In this document: piece by piece, positions 49,390 through 57,423 of the stretch
Layout of the letters: each line of letters starts with the position of its first letter
How positions within the stretch are numbered: position 1 is the stretch's first letter
Source of the DNA: Desulfovibrionaceae bacterium
Lineage (GTDB): Bacteria; Desulfobacterota; Desulfovibrionia; Desulfovibrionales; Desulfovibrionaceae
DNA: 64,000 bases
Assembly: GCA_029008115.1 (NCBI GenBank)
Contig: JAQXJC010000044.1
Coordinates: 62,001 to 126,000 of the forward strand
Reading direction: 5' to 3'
Made by a program: the position numbers and the translations under genes
Notes under the pieces: model-generated
What the model saw: only the letters and a program-made list of their open reading frames with translations
Told to the model about the DNA's origin: nothing
The model's database searches: none

Positions 49390-49446
49390 GCTGTTTTTTG
49401 GGGCATATTTCCCATGTACTCTTTTCGGGCAGGAAAGGAGGTCAGC

Positions 49447-49794
49447 GTGGCCGAACAAAAAAAGCAGCGGCTTGCAACCATTGTAGGAGCTAACATCACT
49501 GCACAGCGACGCCTCATGGGTTGGAATCAGGCTGAATTTGCCGAACGGCTCGGTATTGGCCCTGATTCGCTGTCGCGTATAGAACGGGGGTTGGTAGCTC
49601 CGCGCTTTCCACGTCTTGAGCAGATGGCATCCTTGCTGGAATGCTCGGTGTACGAACTGTTTCAGACGCAGGAAGAGCGCGAGCAGGCGACGGAACGCTC
49701 TGGCACCGTCGGTTCTTTCAGCAGTCTTGATTTGAGCACCCGCCGGGAAGTGATGCTCATGGCAGAAAGAATTATTCAGCTTATGCGTTCCTGA
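49447..49794 (+). CDS. XRE-family helix-turn-helix regulator
   Basis: 115 residues from a GTG at 49447, five bases after AAAGGAGG. Frames further upstream lack a site. The HTH spans ~13-68: IVGANITAQRRLMGWNQAEFAERLGIGPDSLSRIERGLVAPRFPRLEQMASLLECSVYELF. The C-terminus ends with a helix (REVMLMAERIIQLMRS) that may dimerise. It is divergent from the island membrane operon with 385 bases between starts, so it probably controls that operon and itself. Confidence 0.9.
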   Translation: MAEQKKQRLATIVGANITAQRRLMGWNQAEFAERLGIGPDSLSRIERGLVAPRFPRLEQMASLLECSVYELFQTQEEREQATERSGTVGSFSSLDLSTRREVMLMAERIIQLMRS

Positions 49795-49933
49795 TCTATC
49801 ACCCTACCTATATCGTTCAGCCTATTTCACAGTCATGTTATCTTCTTGAGCGGAAAGAATGCGCGCCGTGCGTCATGGCAGGCAGTGTCTTGTCCACGGC
49901 GCAGAGGCTTCTGTATTTTTCAGGAGGCACAGC

Positions 49934-50003
49934 AGGCAGTATATTCCTCGGTAAGCCCTCGCCTTGTAAGGGCGAGGCTCTGCCAGGCATGCAAAAACTG
50001 CCA
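49934..50003 (-). pseudogene. Decayed tRNA-Val copy
   Basis: The 20 bases 49956-49975 are identical to the anticodon arm of tRNA-Val (47735-47754), anticodon TAC included. Flanking D-arm bases (GGCAGAGC) and both acceptor ends (GGCAGT, ACTGCC) are still visible. The T-arm is shortened by four bases and has lost GTTCGAG; no CCA. It cannot be a working tRNA. It lies 56 bases past the stop of the intact glycosyltransferase, mirroring the tRNA-Val/remnant pair at 47.7-47.95 kb. Confidence 0.8.
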
Positions 50004-50059
50004 TGAGCTGCAACAGATTGGCCTGAACCTGCGCATGCTGTCAGACCGCATGTGCCATG

Positions 50060-51124
50060 TCAGGCAATGAGGTAGTCCCGGCCAGCGCGGAGCCCGCGGC
50101 TCCTGAGCCAGGCGGCGGCCTCTTCCGGCGCGCCGTGCCCGGTAAGGCAGATCAGGATGAAGATGCCCGCCGGCAGGGCTTCTCTGGCGATCACGGGAAT
50201 GCCGTGTACCATATTGCCTATCTTGTGCGGATCGATGTCCACCCATGCGCGGATGCGGATGCCGTGTGCCTGAAGGGGGAGGGCGCGCCGCCGGGAAACC
50301 CTGCCGCCTCCGATGACGCAGACCTCCCTGCGGCCTTCCCGCAGCAGATGCCGCGCCAGCCACAGGGCGCGGGTCTGCGTAAAGGCCGCTTCCGCATAAT
50401 GTGCGTCCGTGCGCGTCAGCCTGCCCGGCGGATCATTCCACACAAGGAGAGTCTCCGGCAGTTTTTCCATGAGGACGCCGGCATCCATCCAGCGCAGCCA
50501 CAGCTCCCAGTCCTCGGGGAAGGGGCCTTCCCTGTAGCCGCCATACCGCACCGGCAGCTCCGCGCGAAACATGACGGAAGGATGCGGGATGGGCGTCTCG
50601 CGAAAGCGATTCACGCGCAGCTCCTCGTTGCTGCGGCAGGCGTTCATCCAGTCCACAAGCCGCGCAAAGCCCCCCGCGCGCCGCGCATCGCCGCCAAAGC
50701 GCACCAGACAGGATACCAGCCCTGTTTCCGGGTGGGCGTCCAGAAAATCCCGCTGCCGACGCAGACGGCCGGGCAGGCTTACGTCATCCGCGTCCATGCG
50801 GGCGATGAAGCGTCCGCGTGCCGCCGCCAGCCCCGCATTCAGCGTGCCGGCTATGCCCTGATGCGGCAGATGTAGGACGCGCAGGCGGCGGTCCCGTGCG
50901 GCCAGAACATCCAGCAGGGGGCCCGTGCCATCGGTGGAACCGTCGTCCGCCGCGATGATTTCCAGCGCCGGACAGTCCTGCGCAAGCAGGCTGTCCACGG
51001 CCGCGGTGACGGTGGACGCGGCATTGAACACGGGCAGGAGAACGCTTACATCCGGGATGGAGGGCGGTGCGTCGGTGTGACAGGCGCTGCAAACGGCAGC
51101 GGCGTCGGAAGAACAGGATGACAT
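50060..51124 (-). CDS. Family 2 glycosyltransferase with a C-terminal Rossmann-like domain
   Basis: 354 residues from the ATG at 51124 (MSSCSSDAAA; site weak; the frame is open to 51178). The GT-A domain opens with VSVLLPVFNAASTVTAAVDSLLAQ and has DDGSTDG, the metal-binding D111-A-D113 and E204-D205. After ~262 a separate domain begins, EVCVIGGGRVSRRRALPLQAHGIRIRAWVDIDPHKIG, a nucleotide-binding Rossmann start, ending GHGAPEEAAAWLRSRGLRAGRDYLIA. The acceptor is unknown. Its last ~37 codons are the right-hand copy of the 109-base repeat, so the present 3' end may have come from the inserted unit. Confidence 0.85.
   Translation of the reverse strand: MSSCSSDAAAVCSACHTDAPPSIPDVSVLLPVFNAASTVTAAVDSLLAQDCPALEIIAADDGSTDGTGPLLDVLAARDRRLRVLHLPHQGIAGTLNAGLAAARGRFIARMDADDVSLPGRLRRQRDFLDAHPETGLVSCLVRFGGDARRAGGFARLVDWMNACRSNEELRVNRFRETPIPHPSVMFRAELPVRYGGYREGPFPEDWELWLRWMDAGVLMEKLPETLLVWNDPPGRLTRTDAHYAEAAFTQTRALWLARHLLREGRREVCVIGGGRVSRRRALPLQAHGIRIRAWVDIDPHKIGNMVHGIPVIAREALPAGIFILICLTGHGAPEEAAAWLRSRGLRAGRDYLIA
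50070..50178. repeat. Right copy of the 109-base direct repeat
   Basis: It matches 47843-47951 at 104 of 109 positions. It lies inside the intact glycosyltransferase gene, coding for its last residues. Confidence 0.92.
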
Positions 51125-51153
51125 GGCAGGCTCACACGGCGGTGCGGAAGATA

Positions 51154-51183
51154 TGAAAAAAGCCCCCGTGAGAAACACGGAGG
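51154..51183 (-). terminator. Terminator at the end of the tRNA array
   Basis: CCTCCGTG and CACGGGGG form an 8-bp stem with one G-U pair, followed by CTTTTTTC on the minus strand. It lies ten bases past the last tRNA-Gly and just before the glycosyltransferase start. Confidence 0.85.
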
Positions 51184-51193
51184 CGTACTGACA

Positions 51194-51268
<75 letters not shown>

Positions 51269-51314
51269 AACGGAGCATCCGCCAATGGACGGAAAAGGCG
51301 TTCTCCAGATGCGG

Positions 51315-51389
<75 letters not shown>

Positions 51390-51422
51390 ACGAATGGGGA
51401 GAACGCAACCGCTTCCAAAGAA

Positions 51423-51452
51423 AAAGCCCTTACATCTTTCAGCAAGGGCTTT
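51423..51452 (-). terminator. Terminator inside the tRNA array
   Basis: AAAGCCCTT and AAGGGCTTT form a 9-bp stem followed by TTTTCTTT on the minus strand. It lies ten bases past tRNA-Gly(CCC) and before the last two tRNA-Gly(GCC). Confidence 0.85.
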
Positions 51453-51461
51453 CACAGCTCT

Positions 51462-51536
51462 TGGAGCGGGAAACGGGATTTGAACCCGCGACCTTCAGCT
51501 TGGGAAGCTGACACTCTACCGCTGAGTTATTCCCGC
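51462..51536 (-). tRNA. tRNA-Gly(CCC)
   Basis: Acceptor GCGGGAA/TTCCCGC, anticodon stem TCAGC/GCTGA with loop TTCCCAA (anticodon CCC), CCA encoded. Its backbone is nearly the same as the GCC copies, so the two species share an origin. Confidence 0.97.
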
Positions 51537-51553
51537 AAGGGAAACAGGCATAG

Positions 51554-51628
<75 letters not shown>

Positions 51629-51658
51629 ACGATATGCGAGAAGCACCACTGATGCGTT

Positions 51659-51733
<75 letters not shown>

Positions 51734-51746
51734 ATCAGTCAGCGTG

Positions 51747-51822
<76 letters not shown>

Positions 51823-51835
51823 TCAACGAGGAAGA

Positions 51836-51864
51836 GATATACGCGGCTCGCCCGTGTTCGTCAA
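51836..51864 (-). promoter_or_regulatory. Promoter of the tRNA array
   Basis: On the minus strand TTGACG (51859-51864), exactly 17 bases, then TATATC (51836-51841). A+T-rich sequence lies upstream, as usual for stable-RNA promoters. Confidence 0.8.
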
Positions 51865-52011
51865 TAAAAAAATGAGAAAAAGGTAAAAATATTTTCTTCC
51901 GCTGAAAAAGTTATGTGATGGCATATGGTTATAAAAAATGCGGGACGCTCCGCCCGAAGCGTCCCGCACCGCCCCTCCGTGCTGGCGGGGAGGCATGTGG
52001 CGTGCCTGCGG

Positions 52012-53313
52012 CTACTTGGGCCGCTTGTCGATAATGCGCTTGGCCTTGCCTTCGGAACGCTCGATGGAGCGCGGGCTCAGCAGGGTGATCTTGGCGGAAA
52101 CACCGAGGAATTCCTTAATGTTCTTCCTCAGGCGGGCTTCCAGAGCCTGAAGCTTGCGGATTTCGTCCGAGAACAGGGTCTCGTTCATTTCCACCTGCAC
52201 TTCGATGGTGTCCAAGTTGTCCACGCGATCCACGATGATCTGGTAGTTGGGGCTGAGGCCCTCGGCTTCCAGAATCAGTCCTTCGATCTGCTGTGGGAAG
52301 ACGTTCACGCCGCGAATGATCAGCATGTCGTCGGAACGGCCGCGCAGGCGTCCGATGCGCACGTGCGTGCGGCCGCAGGCGCAGGGGGTGTAGTCCAGCG
52401 TGGTGAGGTCGCGCGTGCGGTAGCGGATGAGCGGGATGCCTTCCTTGGTCAGCGTGGTCAGAACCAGCTCGCCCACCTCGCCCTCGGGCAGGCTTTCGCC
52501 CGTCACGGGGTCGATGATTTCCGGCAGGAAGAAGTCTTCCCACAGGTGCATGCCGGTCTTGGATTCCAGACAGTCCATGGCGACGCCGGGGCCCATCACT
52601 TCGGAAAGGCCATAGATGTTCATGGCCTGGATGCCCATTTTCTGCTCAATGTCGCGGCGCATTTCTTCCGTCCACGGTTCCGCGCCAAAGACGCCGACGC
52701 GCAGCGGCAGTTCGCGGAAGTCAATGCCCACTTCCTGCCCGGCTTCCCACAGGTGCAGAGCGTAGGAGGGCGTGCAGCACAGGACGTTGGCGCCGAAGTC
52801 GCGCATCAGCTGCACCTGACGGCGGGTGGCGCCGCCGGAGGCGGGAATGACGGTGGCGCCCAGGCGTTCCGCGGCATAGTGCGCGCCAAGGCCGCCCGTG
52901 AACAGGCCGTAGCCATAGGCCACGTGCACAATGTCCCTGGGGGTGACGCCGGCGCAGCAGAGGCTGCGCGCGCCGCATTCGGCCCAGTGCTGAAGGTCGC
53001 GCGCGGTATAGCCTACCACGGTGGCCTTGCCCGTGGTGCCGCTGGAGGCGTGCAGACGGACGATGTTTTCGCGGGGAGCGCAGAAGAGGCCGAAGGGATA
53101 GTTGTTGCGCATGTCCTGCTTTTCGGTGAATGGCAGGAGCTTCACGTCGTCAAGACGCTTGATGTCGCCGGGGGTAATGCCGATGTCATTGAAACGCTTG
53201 CGATAGAAGGGCACATTGGCATAGACGCGCGCGCACAGGTCTTGCAGGCGGCGCAGCTGTAGGGCCTCGATTTCCTCACGCGGGAGCGTTTCCATGGGTA
53301 TATTGAAAAGCAC
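52012..53313 (-). CDS. paaK: Phenylacetate-CoA ligase family protein
   Basis: 433 residues from a GTG at 53313 (AAGGAG eight bases upstream); an ATG six codons later is an alternative. [17 protein letters not shown] is the adenylation P-loop. [11 protein letters not shown] and [21 protein letters not shown] are PaaK signatures. It joins phenylacetate or another aryl acid to CoA with ATP. In anaerobes it often works with indolepyruvate ferredoxin oxidoreductase in aromatic amino-acid breakdown; those genes are not in the window. It is divergent from rsfS. Confidence 0.93.
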   Translation of the reverse strand: MLFNIPMETLPREEIEALQLRRLQDLCARVYANVPFYRKRFNDIGITPGDIKRLDDVKLLPFTEKQDMRNNYPFGLFCAPRENIVRLHASSGTTGKATVVGYTARDLQHWAECGARSLCCAGVTPRDIVHVAYGYGLFTGGLGAHYAAERLGATVIPASGGATRRQVQLMRDFGANVLCCTPSYALHLWEAGQEVGIDFRELPLRVGVFGAEPWTEEMRRDIEQKMGIQAMNIYGLSEVMGPGVAMDCLESKTGMHLWEDFFLPEIIDPVTGESLPEGEVGELVLTTLTKEGIPLIRYRTRDLTTLDYTPCACGRTHVRIGRLRGRSDDMLIIRGVNVFPQQIEGLILEAEGLSPNYQIIVDRVDNLDTIEVQVEMNETLFSDEIRKLQALEARLRKNIKEFLGVSAKITLLSPRSIERSEGKAKRIIDKRPK

Positions 53314-53519
53314 CGTAGTCACTCCTTGTAAAAAAGCTCTCCTTGCATTGCCATGAACGGCCGGCGCGACCGTGCCGCAACGCACGCCGGAGGCGATCTT
53401 CCGGCAACGGCGCACGTATAACAAATTTGTACATCCAGCGCAATGGAGAGCGCATCGCCATCGGCGGAAAGGCCTCCTTGGCATTTGCGGTCGGCGCGCA
53501 TTTGGGGTATGCAGTGCGC

Positions 53520-53891
53520 ATGCAAATATCACAACCCACCCCCAAGAAATATTCCGAGGCCTCCACCGCCGACAAGGCGGCGGACATCGTCGCCTGGCTC
53601 AACGAGCACAAGGCGGCGGACGTTACCCTTATCAACCTTTCCGGCAGATGCGCCTTTGCCGAAGCCCTGCTGGTGGCCACGGCCTCTTCCGTGCGCCATG
53701 CCCAGAGCCTGGCAGACGGCGTCAACGCCCTGTGCGGGGAGCGAAACTATGAATTCCTGCGCATGGAAGGCTATCAGGCCGGGCAGTGGATTCTGGTGGA
53801 CATGAATGACATCGTGCTGAATATCTTCCAGCCCGCAGTGCGCGACATGTACAAGCTTGAAGCACTGTGGAACCTGCCCGACGAGGCATAG
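53520..53891 (+). CDS. rsfS: Ribosomal silencing factor RsfS
   Basis: 123 residues from the ATG at 53520; the frame is open to 53343 but the extension is arginine-rich and unlike the family. [38 protein letters not shown] and [30 protein letters not shown] are the RsfS core and tail. It binds uL14 and blocks subunit joining when nutrients are short. Ten bases before gpmI. No strong ribosome-binding site was found, so the start is less sure. Confidence 0.9.
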   Translation: MQISQPTPKKYSEASTADKAADIVAWLNEHKAADVTLINLSGRCAFAEALLVATASSVRHAQSLADGVNALCGERNYEFLRMEGYQAGQWILVDMNDIVLNIFQPAVRDMYKLEALWNLPDEA

Positions 53892-53900
53892 GAGCCGGCC

Positions 53901-55433
53901 ATGACGCCCACGCTGCTGCTCATTCTGGATGGCTGGGGACTGGCGCCCGACGGACCGGGCAATGCCCCCGCCGTGGCCCGGACTCCCAATATGGACGCGC
54001 TGTTCGCCGCCTGCCCGCATTCCCGGCTGGCGGCCTCCGGTCGGGCCGTGGGCCTGCCTGAAGGCTATATCGGCAATTCCGAGGTGGGACATCTGAACAT
54101 CGGCGCGGGCCGCCTTGTCTATCAGGACATGACCCGTATCGACGTCGCCATCGAGCAGGGAGAGCTTGCCCGCAATCCCGCCTTTCTGGAGCTGATCCGC
54201 GCCGTCAGGGAGAAGGGGGGGCGCCTGCATCTGGCCGGCCTGCTCTCCGATGGCGGCGTGCACAGCCACATCCGCCACCTGAAGGAGCTGGCCCGCATTG
54301 CCGCCGCCGGCGGTGTGGAGGTGCTGGTTCACTGCTTCATGGACGGGCGCGACACGGCCCCGCAGCGTGGTGCGGACTACCTGCGCGATCTGTGCGCCGC
54401 GCTGGCGTCTCTGCCCGCCGCGCGCGTGGCCACCATCATCGGGCGCTACTACGCCATGGATCGGGACAGCCACTGGGAGCGCGTGGCCGAGGCCTGGAAC
54501 CTGCTGGTGCACGGGCGGGGCGCGGCGGCTGATGATCCCGTGGCCGCTGTGGAGGCCGCCTATGCGGCGGGCCTGACGGACGAGTTCATCACGGCCACGC
54601 GCGTGACATCCTCCCGCATTCCTGACGGGCGCGTGCGCGACGGCGACGGCCTGTTCTGCTTCAACTTCCGCGCGGATCGCATGCGCCAGCTGGCCAGGGC
54701 CTTCGTGCTTCCCGGCTTCGATGGCTTTGAGCGGGGTGCGGTGCCGCATCTTGCGGGCATGGCCAGCATGACGGCCTACGACGCGACGCTGGACATTCCC
54801 GTAGCCTTTCGCAAGGAAAGCCTGTCTGACGGACTGGGCGAGACCGTGTCCCGGGCCGGCCTGCGGCAGCTCCGGCTGGCGGAGACGGAAAAGTATGCTC
54901 ATGTGACCTACTTCTTCAACGGCGGCAGCGAGACGCCCTTTGCCGGCGAGGATCGCCTCATGGTGCCCTCTCCGCGCGACGTGGCCACCTATGATCTGAA
55001 GCCTGCCATGAGCGCGCGGGAAGTCACCGATCGCTTTGTGGAAATGTGGCCCGACTATGACCTCGTGGTCTGCAATCTGGCCAATGGCGACATGGTGGGG
55101 CACACGGGCAATCTGGCCGCTGCCGTGCAGGCCTGCGAAGTGGTGGATGAATGCGTGGGCCGGATGGTGACCGCCGTGCGCGCCCGCAGGGGGCGCATGC
55201 TGCTCATTGCGGATCATGGCAACTGCGAGTCCATGCTGGACGCCAGTGGCGGGCCGCAGACCAGCCACACGACCAATTTCGTTCCCTGCATCCTGCTGGA
55301 CGAGGGCGCGGACGTGCGCCTGCGGGACGGCAAGCTGGCCGACGTGGCCCCGACGCTGCTCCGCCTGTGGGGGCTGGACATCCCCGCCGCCATGACCGGC
55401 GAGATTCTTGCGCAGGAGGTGTCCCGTGGCTAA
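53901..55433 (+). CDS. gpmI: 2,3-bisphosphoglycerate-independent phosphoglycerate mutase
   Basis: 510 residues. The nucleophile S60 is in YIGNSEVGH. ILDGWGLAP at the N-terminus and LIADHGNCESM near the C-terminus supply the Mn-binding Asp and His residues. It interconverts 3- and 2-phosphoglycerate in glycolysis and gluconeogenesis. AGGAG precedes the ATG. It follows rsfS by ten bases and overlaps the zinc-ribbon gene by eight, so the three form one operon. Confidence 0.97.
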   Translation: MTPTLLLILDGWGLAPDGPGNAPAVARTPNMDALFAACPHSRLAASGRAVGLPEGYIGNSEVGHLNIGAGRLVYQDMTRIDVAIEQGELARNPAFLELIRAVREKGGRLHLAGLLSDGGVHSHIRHLKELARIAAAGGVEVLVHCFMDGRDTAPQRGADYLRDLCAALASLPAARVATIIGRYYAMDRDSHWERVAEAWNLLVHGRGAAADDPVAAVEAAYAAGLTDEFITATRVTSSRIPDGRVRDGDGLFCFNFRADRMRQLARAFVLPGFDGFERGAVPHLAGMASMTAYDATLDIPVAFRKESLSDGLGETVSRAGLRQLRLAETEKYAHVTYFFNGGSETPFAGEDRLMVPSPRDVATYDLKPAMSAREVTDRFVEMWPDYDLVVCNLANGDMVGHTGNLAAAVQACEVVDECVGRMVTAVRARRGRMLLIADHGNCESMLDASGGPQTSHTTNFVPCILLDEGADVRLRDGKLADVAPTLLRLWGLDIPAAMTGEILAQEVSRG

Positions 55434-55659
55434 GCCCACTGCTCCGGTGGCCCCCTGCGGCATGGAACTGGTGTTCTTCTATGCCTGTCCGTCCTGCGGC
55501 AGGCAGATTCCCCTGCTGAGTCCCACGCAGCCCGCCATGACCACCTGCGAGGCCTGCGGCCAGTCCTTCCCCATTCTGCCCGTGGATGAGCGTTCCGTGC
55601 AGTATGTTCGGATTATGCTGGACAGCGGCAGGGCGGCCGTGGCCCCGGACTTTATCTGA
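55426..55659 (+). CDS. Small zinc-ribbon protein of unknown role
   Basis: 77 residues from a GTG at 55426 (AGGAGG six bases upstream), overlapping the gpmI stop. Two CxxC knuckles (ACPSCGRQ, TCEACGQS) are spaced about 20 residues apart and would bind one zinc. No other domain. The overlap shows it is expressed with gpmI. I know no function for it. Confidence 0.8.
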   Translation: MAKPTAPVAPCGMELVFFYACPSCGRQIPLLSPTQPAMTTCEACGQSFPILPVDERSVQYVRIMLDSGRAAVAPDFI

Positions 55660-55684
55660 GCCTGGCGCTCCGTCCCCTTTTTCC

Positions 55685-55708
55685 GCCCCGTTTCGACGGG
55701 GCTTTTTT
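55685..55708 (+). terminator. Terminator after the gpmI operon
   Basis: GCCCCGT/ACGGGGC with a TTCG loop, followed by six T. The rest of the ~280 bases up to the AGCS gene shows no gene or clear repeat. Confidence 0.93.
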
Positions 55709-55986
55709 GTACGCATGCCCGGAAAAATGCGAAAAGGACGGAACTGGCGTGCGGGCATCCGCCCGCGCTGCTGCCATGAACGGATGCAACGCGCTCTTTT
55801 TGTTCATGAATCATGCAGGGAAGAGCATGCGGCCGCCAGACGTTTTTTGCGCTTTGTTATTTTACAAAAATGGCGTATCGTACACCCTCGCGGGCCGCAG
55901 GCGGCCCGTTTGCTTGAGGAGCTGTGATTCGGCAAGGGACACAGAGGACACAATCTATCATTCATGACAGGGGGAAGCGGAAGACA

Positions 55987-57348
55987 ATGGACGCACTGAC
56001 AAAACTGGTTGCAGACATTAACGGGGTGCTGTGGGGGGTGTACGGCCTGATTCCCATTCTTGTGGGCGCGGGCATTTATTTCACGCTGCGCTTGAACTTT
56101 GTGCAGCTGCGCCGCTTCGGGCGCGCGGTGAAGTACACCTTCAGCGGCATTACTCTGAATGGCGAGAAGGCCGGCAGCGAAGGCATGAGCTCGTTCCAGT
56201 CGCTGGCCACGGCCATTGCCGCGCAGGTGGGCACGGGGAACCTTGCCGGCGCGGCCACGGCCATTGCCATGGGCGGCCCCGGCGCCATCTTCTGGATGTG
56301 GATCGCAGCCTTCTTCGGCATGGCGACCATCTTTGTGGAAGCGGTGCTTGCGCAGGTGTACAAGAGCACGGATGACCAAGGCAACGTCATTGGCGGCCCC
56401 GCCTACTACATTTCCAAAGGCCTTGGCAACAAGCCTCTGGCGGCCTTCTTCGCGGTGTCCATCATCATCGCCCTGGGCTTCATCGGCAACATGGTGCAGG
56501 CAAACTCCATCGCCGGCGCCTTCGATACGGCCTTTGGCGTGCCGCCGCTGGCCGTGGGCGCCGTGGTGGCCGGCTTCGTGGCCTTCATCTTCATCGGCGG
56601 CATGAGCCGCATCGCCTCCTGCACGGAAAAGCTGGTGCCGCTCATGGCCCTGCTGTATCTGGGCGGCGGCTTCGTGGTGGTGCTCACCAATCTTGACCAG
56701 CTTCTGCCCGCCTTCAAGATGATCTTTGTGGGCGCCTTCGATCCGGCGGCCGCCACCGGCGGCGTCGTGGGCGCGGGCATCAAGGAAGCCATGCGCTATG
56801 GCGTGGCGCGCGGCCTGTTCTCCAACGAAGCCGGCATGGGCTCCACCCCGCACGCCCACGCGGTGGCCAAGGTGAAGCATCCTGCGCAGCAGGGCTTCGT
56901 GGCCATCATGGGCGTCTTTGTGGATACCTTCATCGTGCTGAACATGACGGCCTTTGTCATCTTCATGACCGGCGCGCTGGACGGCCAGACCACGGGCATC
57001 GCCCTGACCCAGAAGGCCTTTACCCTCGGCCTCGGCGAGCACGGGAACTCCTTCGTGGCCATCTGCCTGTTCTTCTTCGCCACCTCCACCATCATCAGCT
57101 GGTGCTTCTTCGGCGAGCAGAACGTGAAGTATCTGTTCGGCAGCAAGGCCGTCCGCACCTACCGCGTGCTGGTCATCCACTTCCTCGTGCTGGGCGCCCT
57201 GCTTCAGGTGAACCTGGTGTGGGAACTGGCCGACCTCTTCAACGGCCTGATGGTTCTGCCCAACATTGTGGCGCTGGTGGCTCTCTTCAAGATGGTCAGC
57301 GCCGCCCTCAAGGAATATGACGTGGACGTGCTGGGCAAGATGAAGTAG
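55987..57348 (+). CDS. Sodium:alanine/glycine symporter (AGCS family)
   Basis: 453 residues from the ATG at 55987 (GGAAG upstream; the frame is open to 55924). About ten membrane helices. TAIAAQVGTGNLAGAATAIAMGGPGAIFWMWIAAFFGMATIFVEAVLAQVY is the AGCS signature and RGLFSNEAGMGSTPHAHA is the conserved central segment. It imports alanine or glycine with Na+ in the inner membrane. Monocistronic, ended by the hairpin at 57375. Confidence 0.95.
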   Translation: MDALTKLVADINGVLWGVYGLIPILVGAGIYFTLRLNFVQLRRFGRAVKYTFSGITLNGEKAGSEGMSSFQSLATAIAAQVGTGNLAGAATAIAMGGPGAIFWMWIAAFFGMATIFVEAVLAQVYKSTDDQGNVIGGPAYYISKGLGNKPLAAFFAVSIIIALGFIGNMVQANSIAGAFDTAFGVPPLAVGAVVAGFVAFIFIGGMSRIASCTEKLVPLMALLYLGGGFVVVLTNLDQLLPAFKMIFVGAFDPAAATGGVVGAGIKEAMRYGVARGLFSNEAGMGSTPHAHAVAKVKHPAQQGFVAIMGVFVDTFIVLNMTAFVIFMTGALDGQTTGIALTQKAFTLGLGEHGNSFVAICLFFFATSTIISWCFFGEQNVKYLFGSKAVRTYRVLVIHFLVLGALLQVNLVWELADLFNGLMVLPNIVALVALFKMVSAALKEYDVDVLGKMK

Positions 57349-57374
57349 CAGCCCGCTCTTGCGGCGCAACAGAA

Positions 57375-57400
57375 AAAGGCGGTCCGAAGGGGCCGCCTTT
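57375..57400. terminator. Bidirectional hairpin between the AGCS gene and prfC
   Basis: AAAGGCGGTCC and GGGGCCGCCTTT pair over 11 positions with one G-U and a GAAG loop. A and T ends suit both converging genes. Confidence 0.8.
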
Positions 57401-57423
57401 CTGCGTGTGCATGGGGAAGGATG

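Larger units (their letters stand above)
47952..49933. mobile_element. A+T-rich inserted unit between duplicated GT/tRNA-Val junctions
   Basis: About 2 kb of sequence with no counterpart outside. Composition shifts sharply: I counted 25% G+C at 48721-48780 and 37% at 48361-48420, against 70% at 50101-50160. It encodes a six-helix membrane protein, an overlapping probable lipoprotein and a divergent XRE regulator. The XRE end (49.2-49.8 kb) is less extreme in composition, so the unit may be a mosaic. No integrase, transposase or terminal inverted repeat is visible. Either it was brought in by an integrase acting in trans, or homologous recombination between related strains swapped it in. Confidence 0.75.

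Noticed and set aside
47952-49933. Integrase, transposase or insertion-sequence ends in the A+T-rich unit
   Set aside because: All frames were read; none shows a recombinase motif, and the borders lack inverted repeats. The unit is called mobile only from the flanking duplication and composition.
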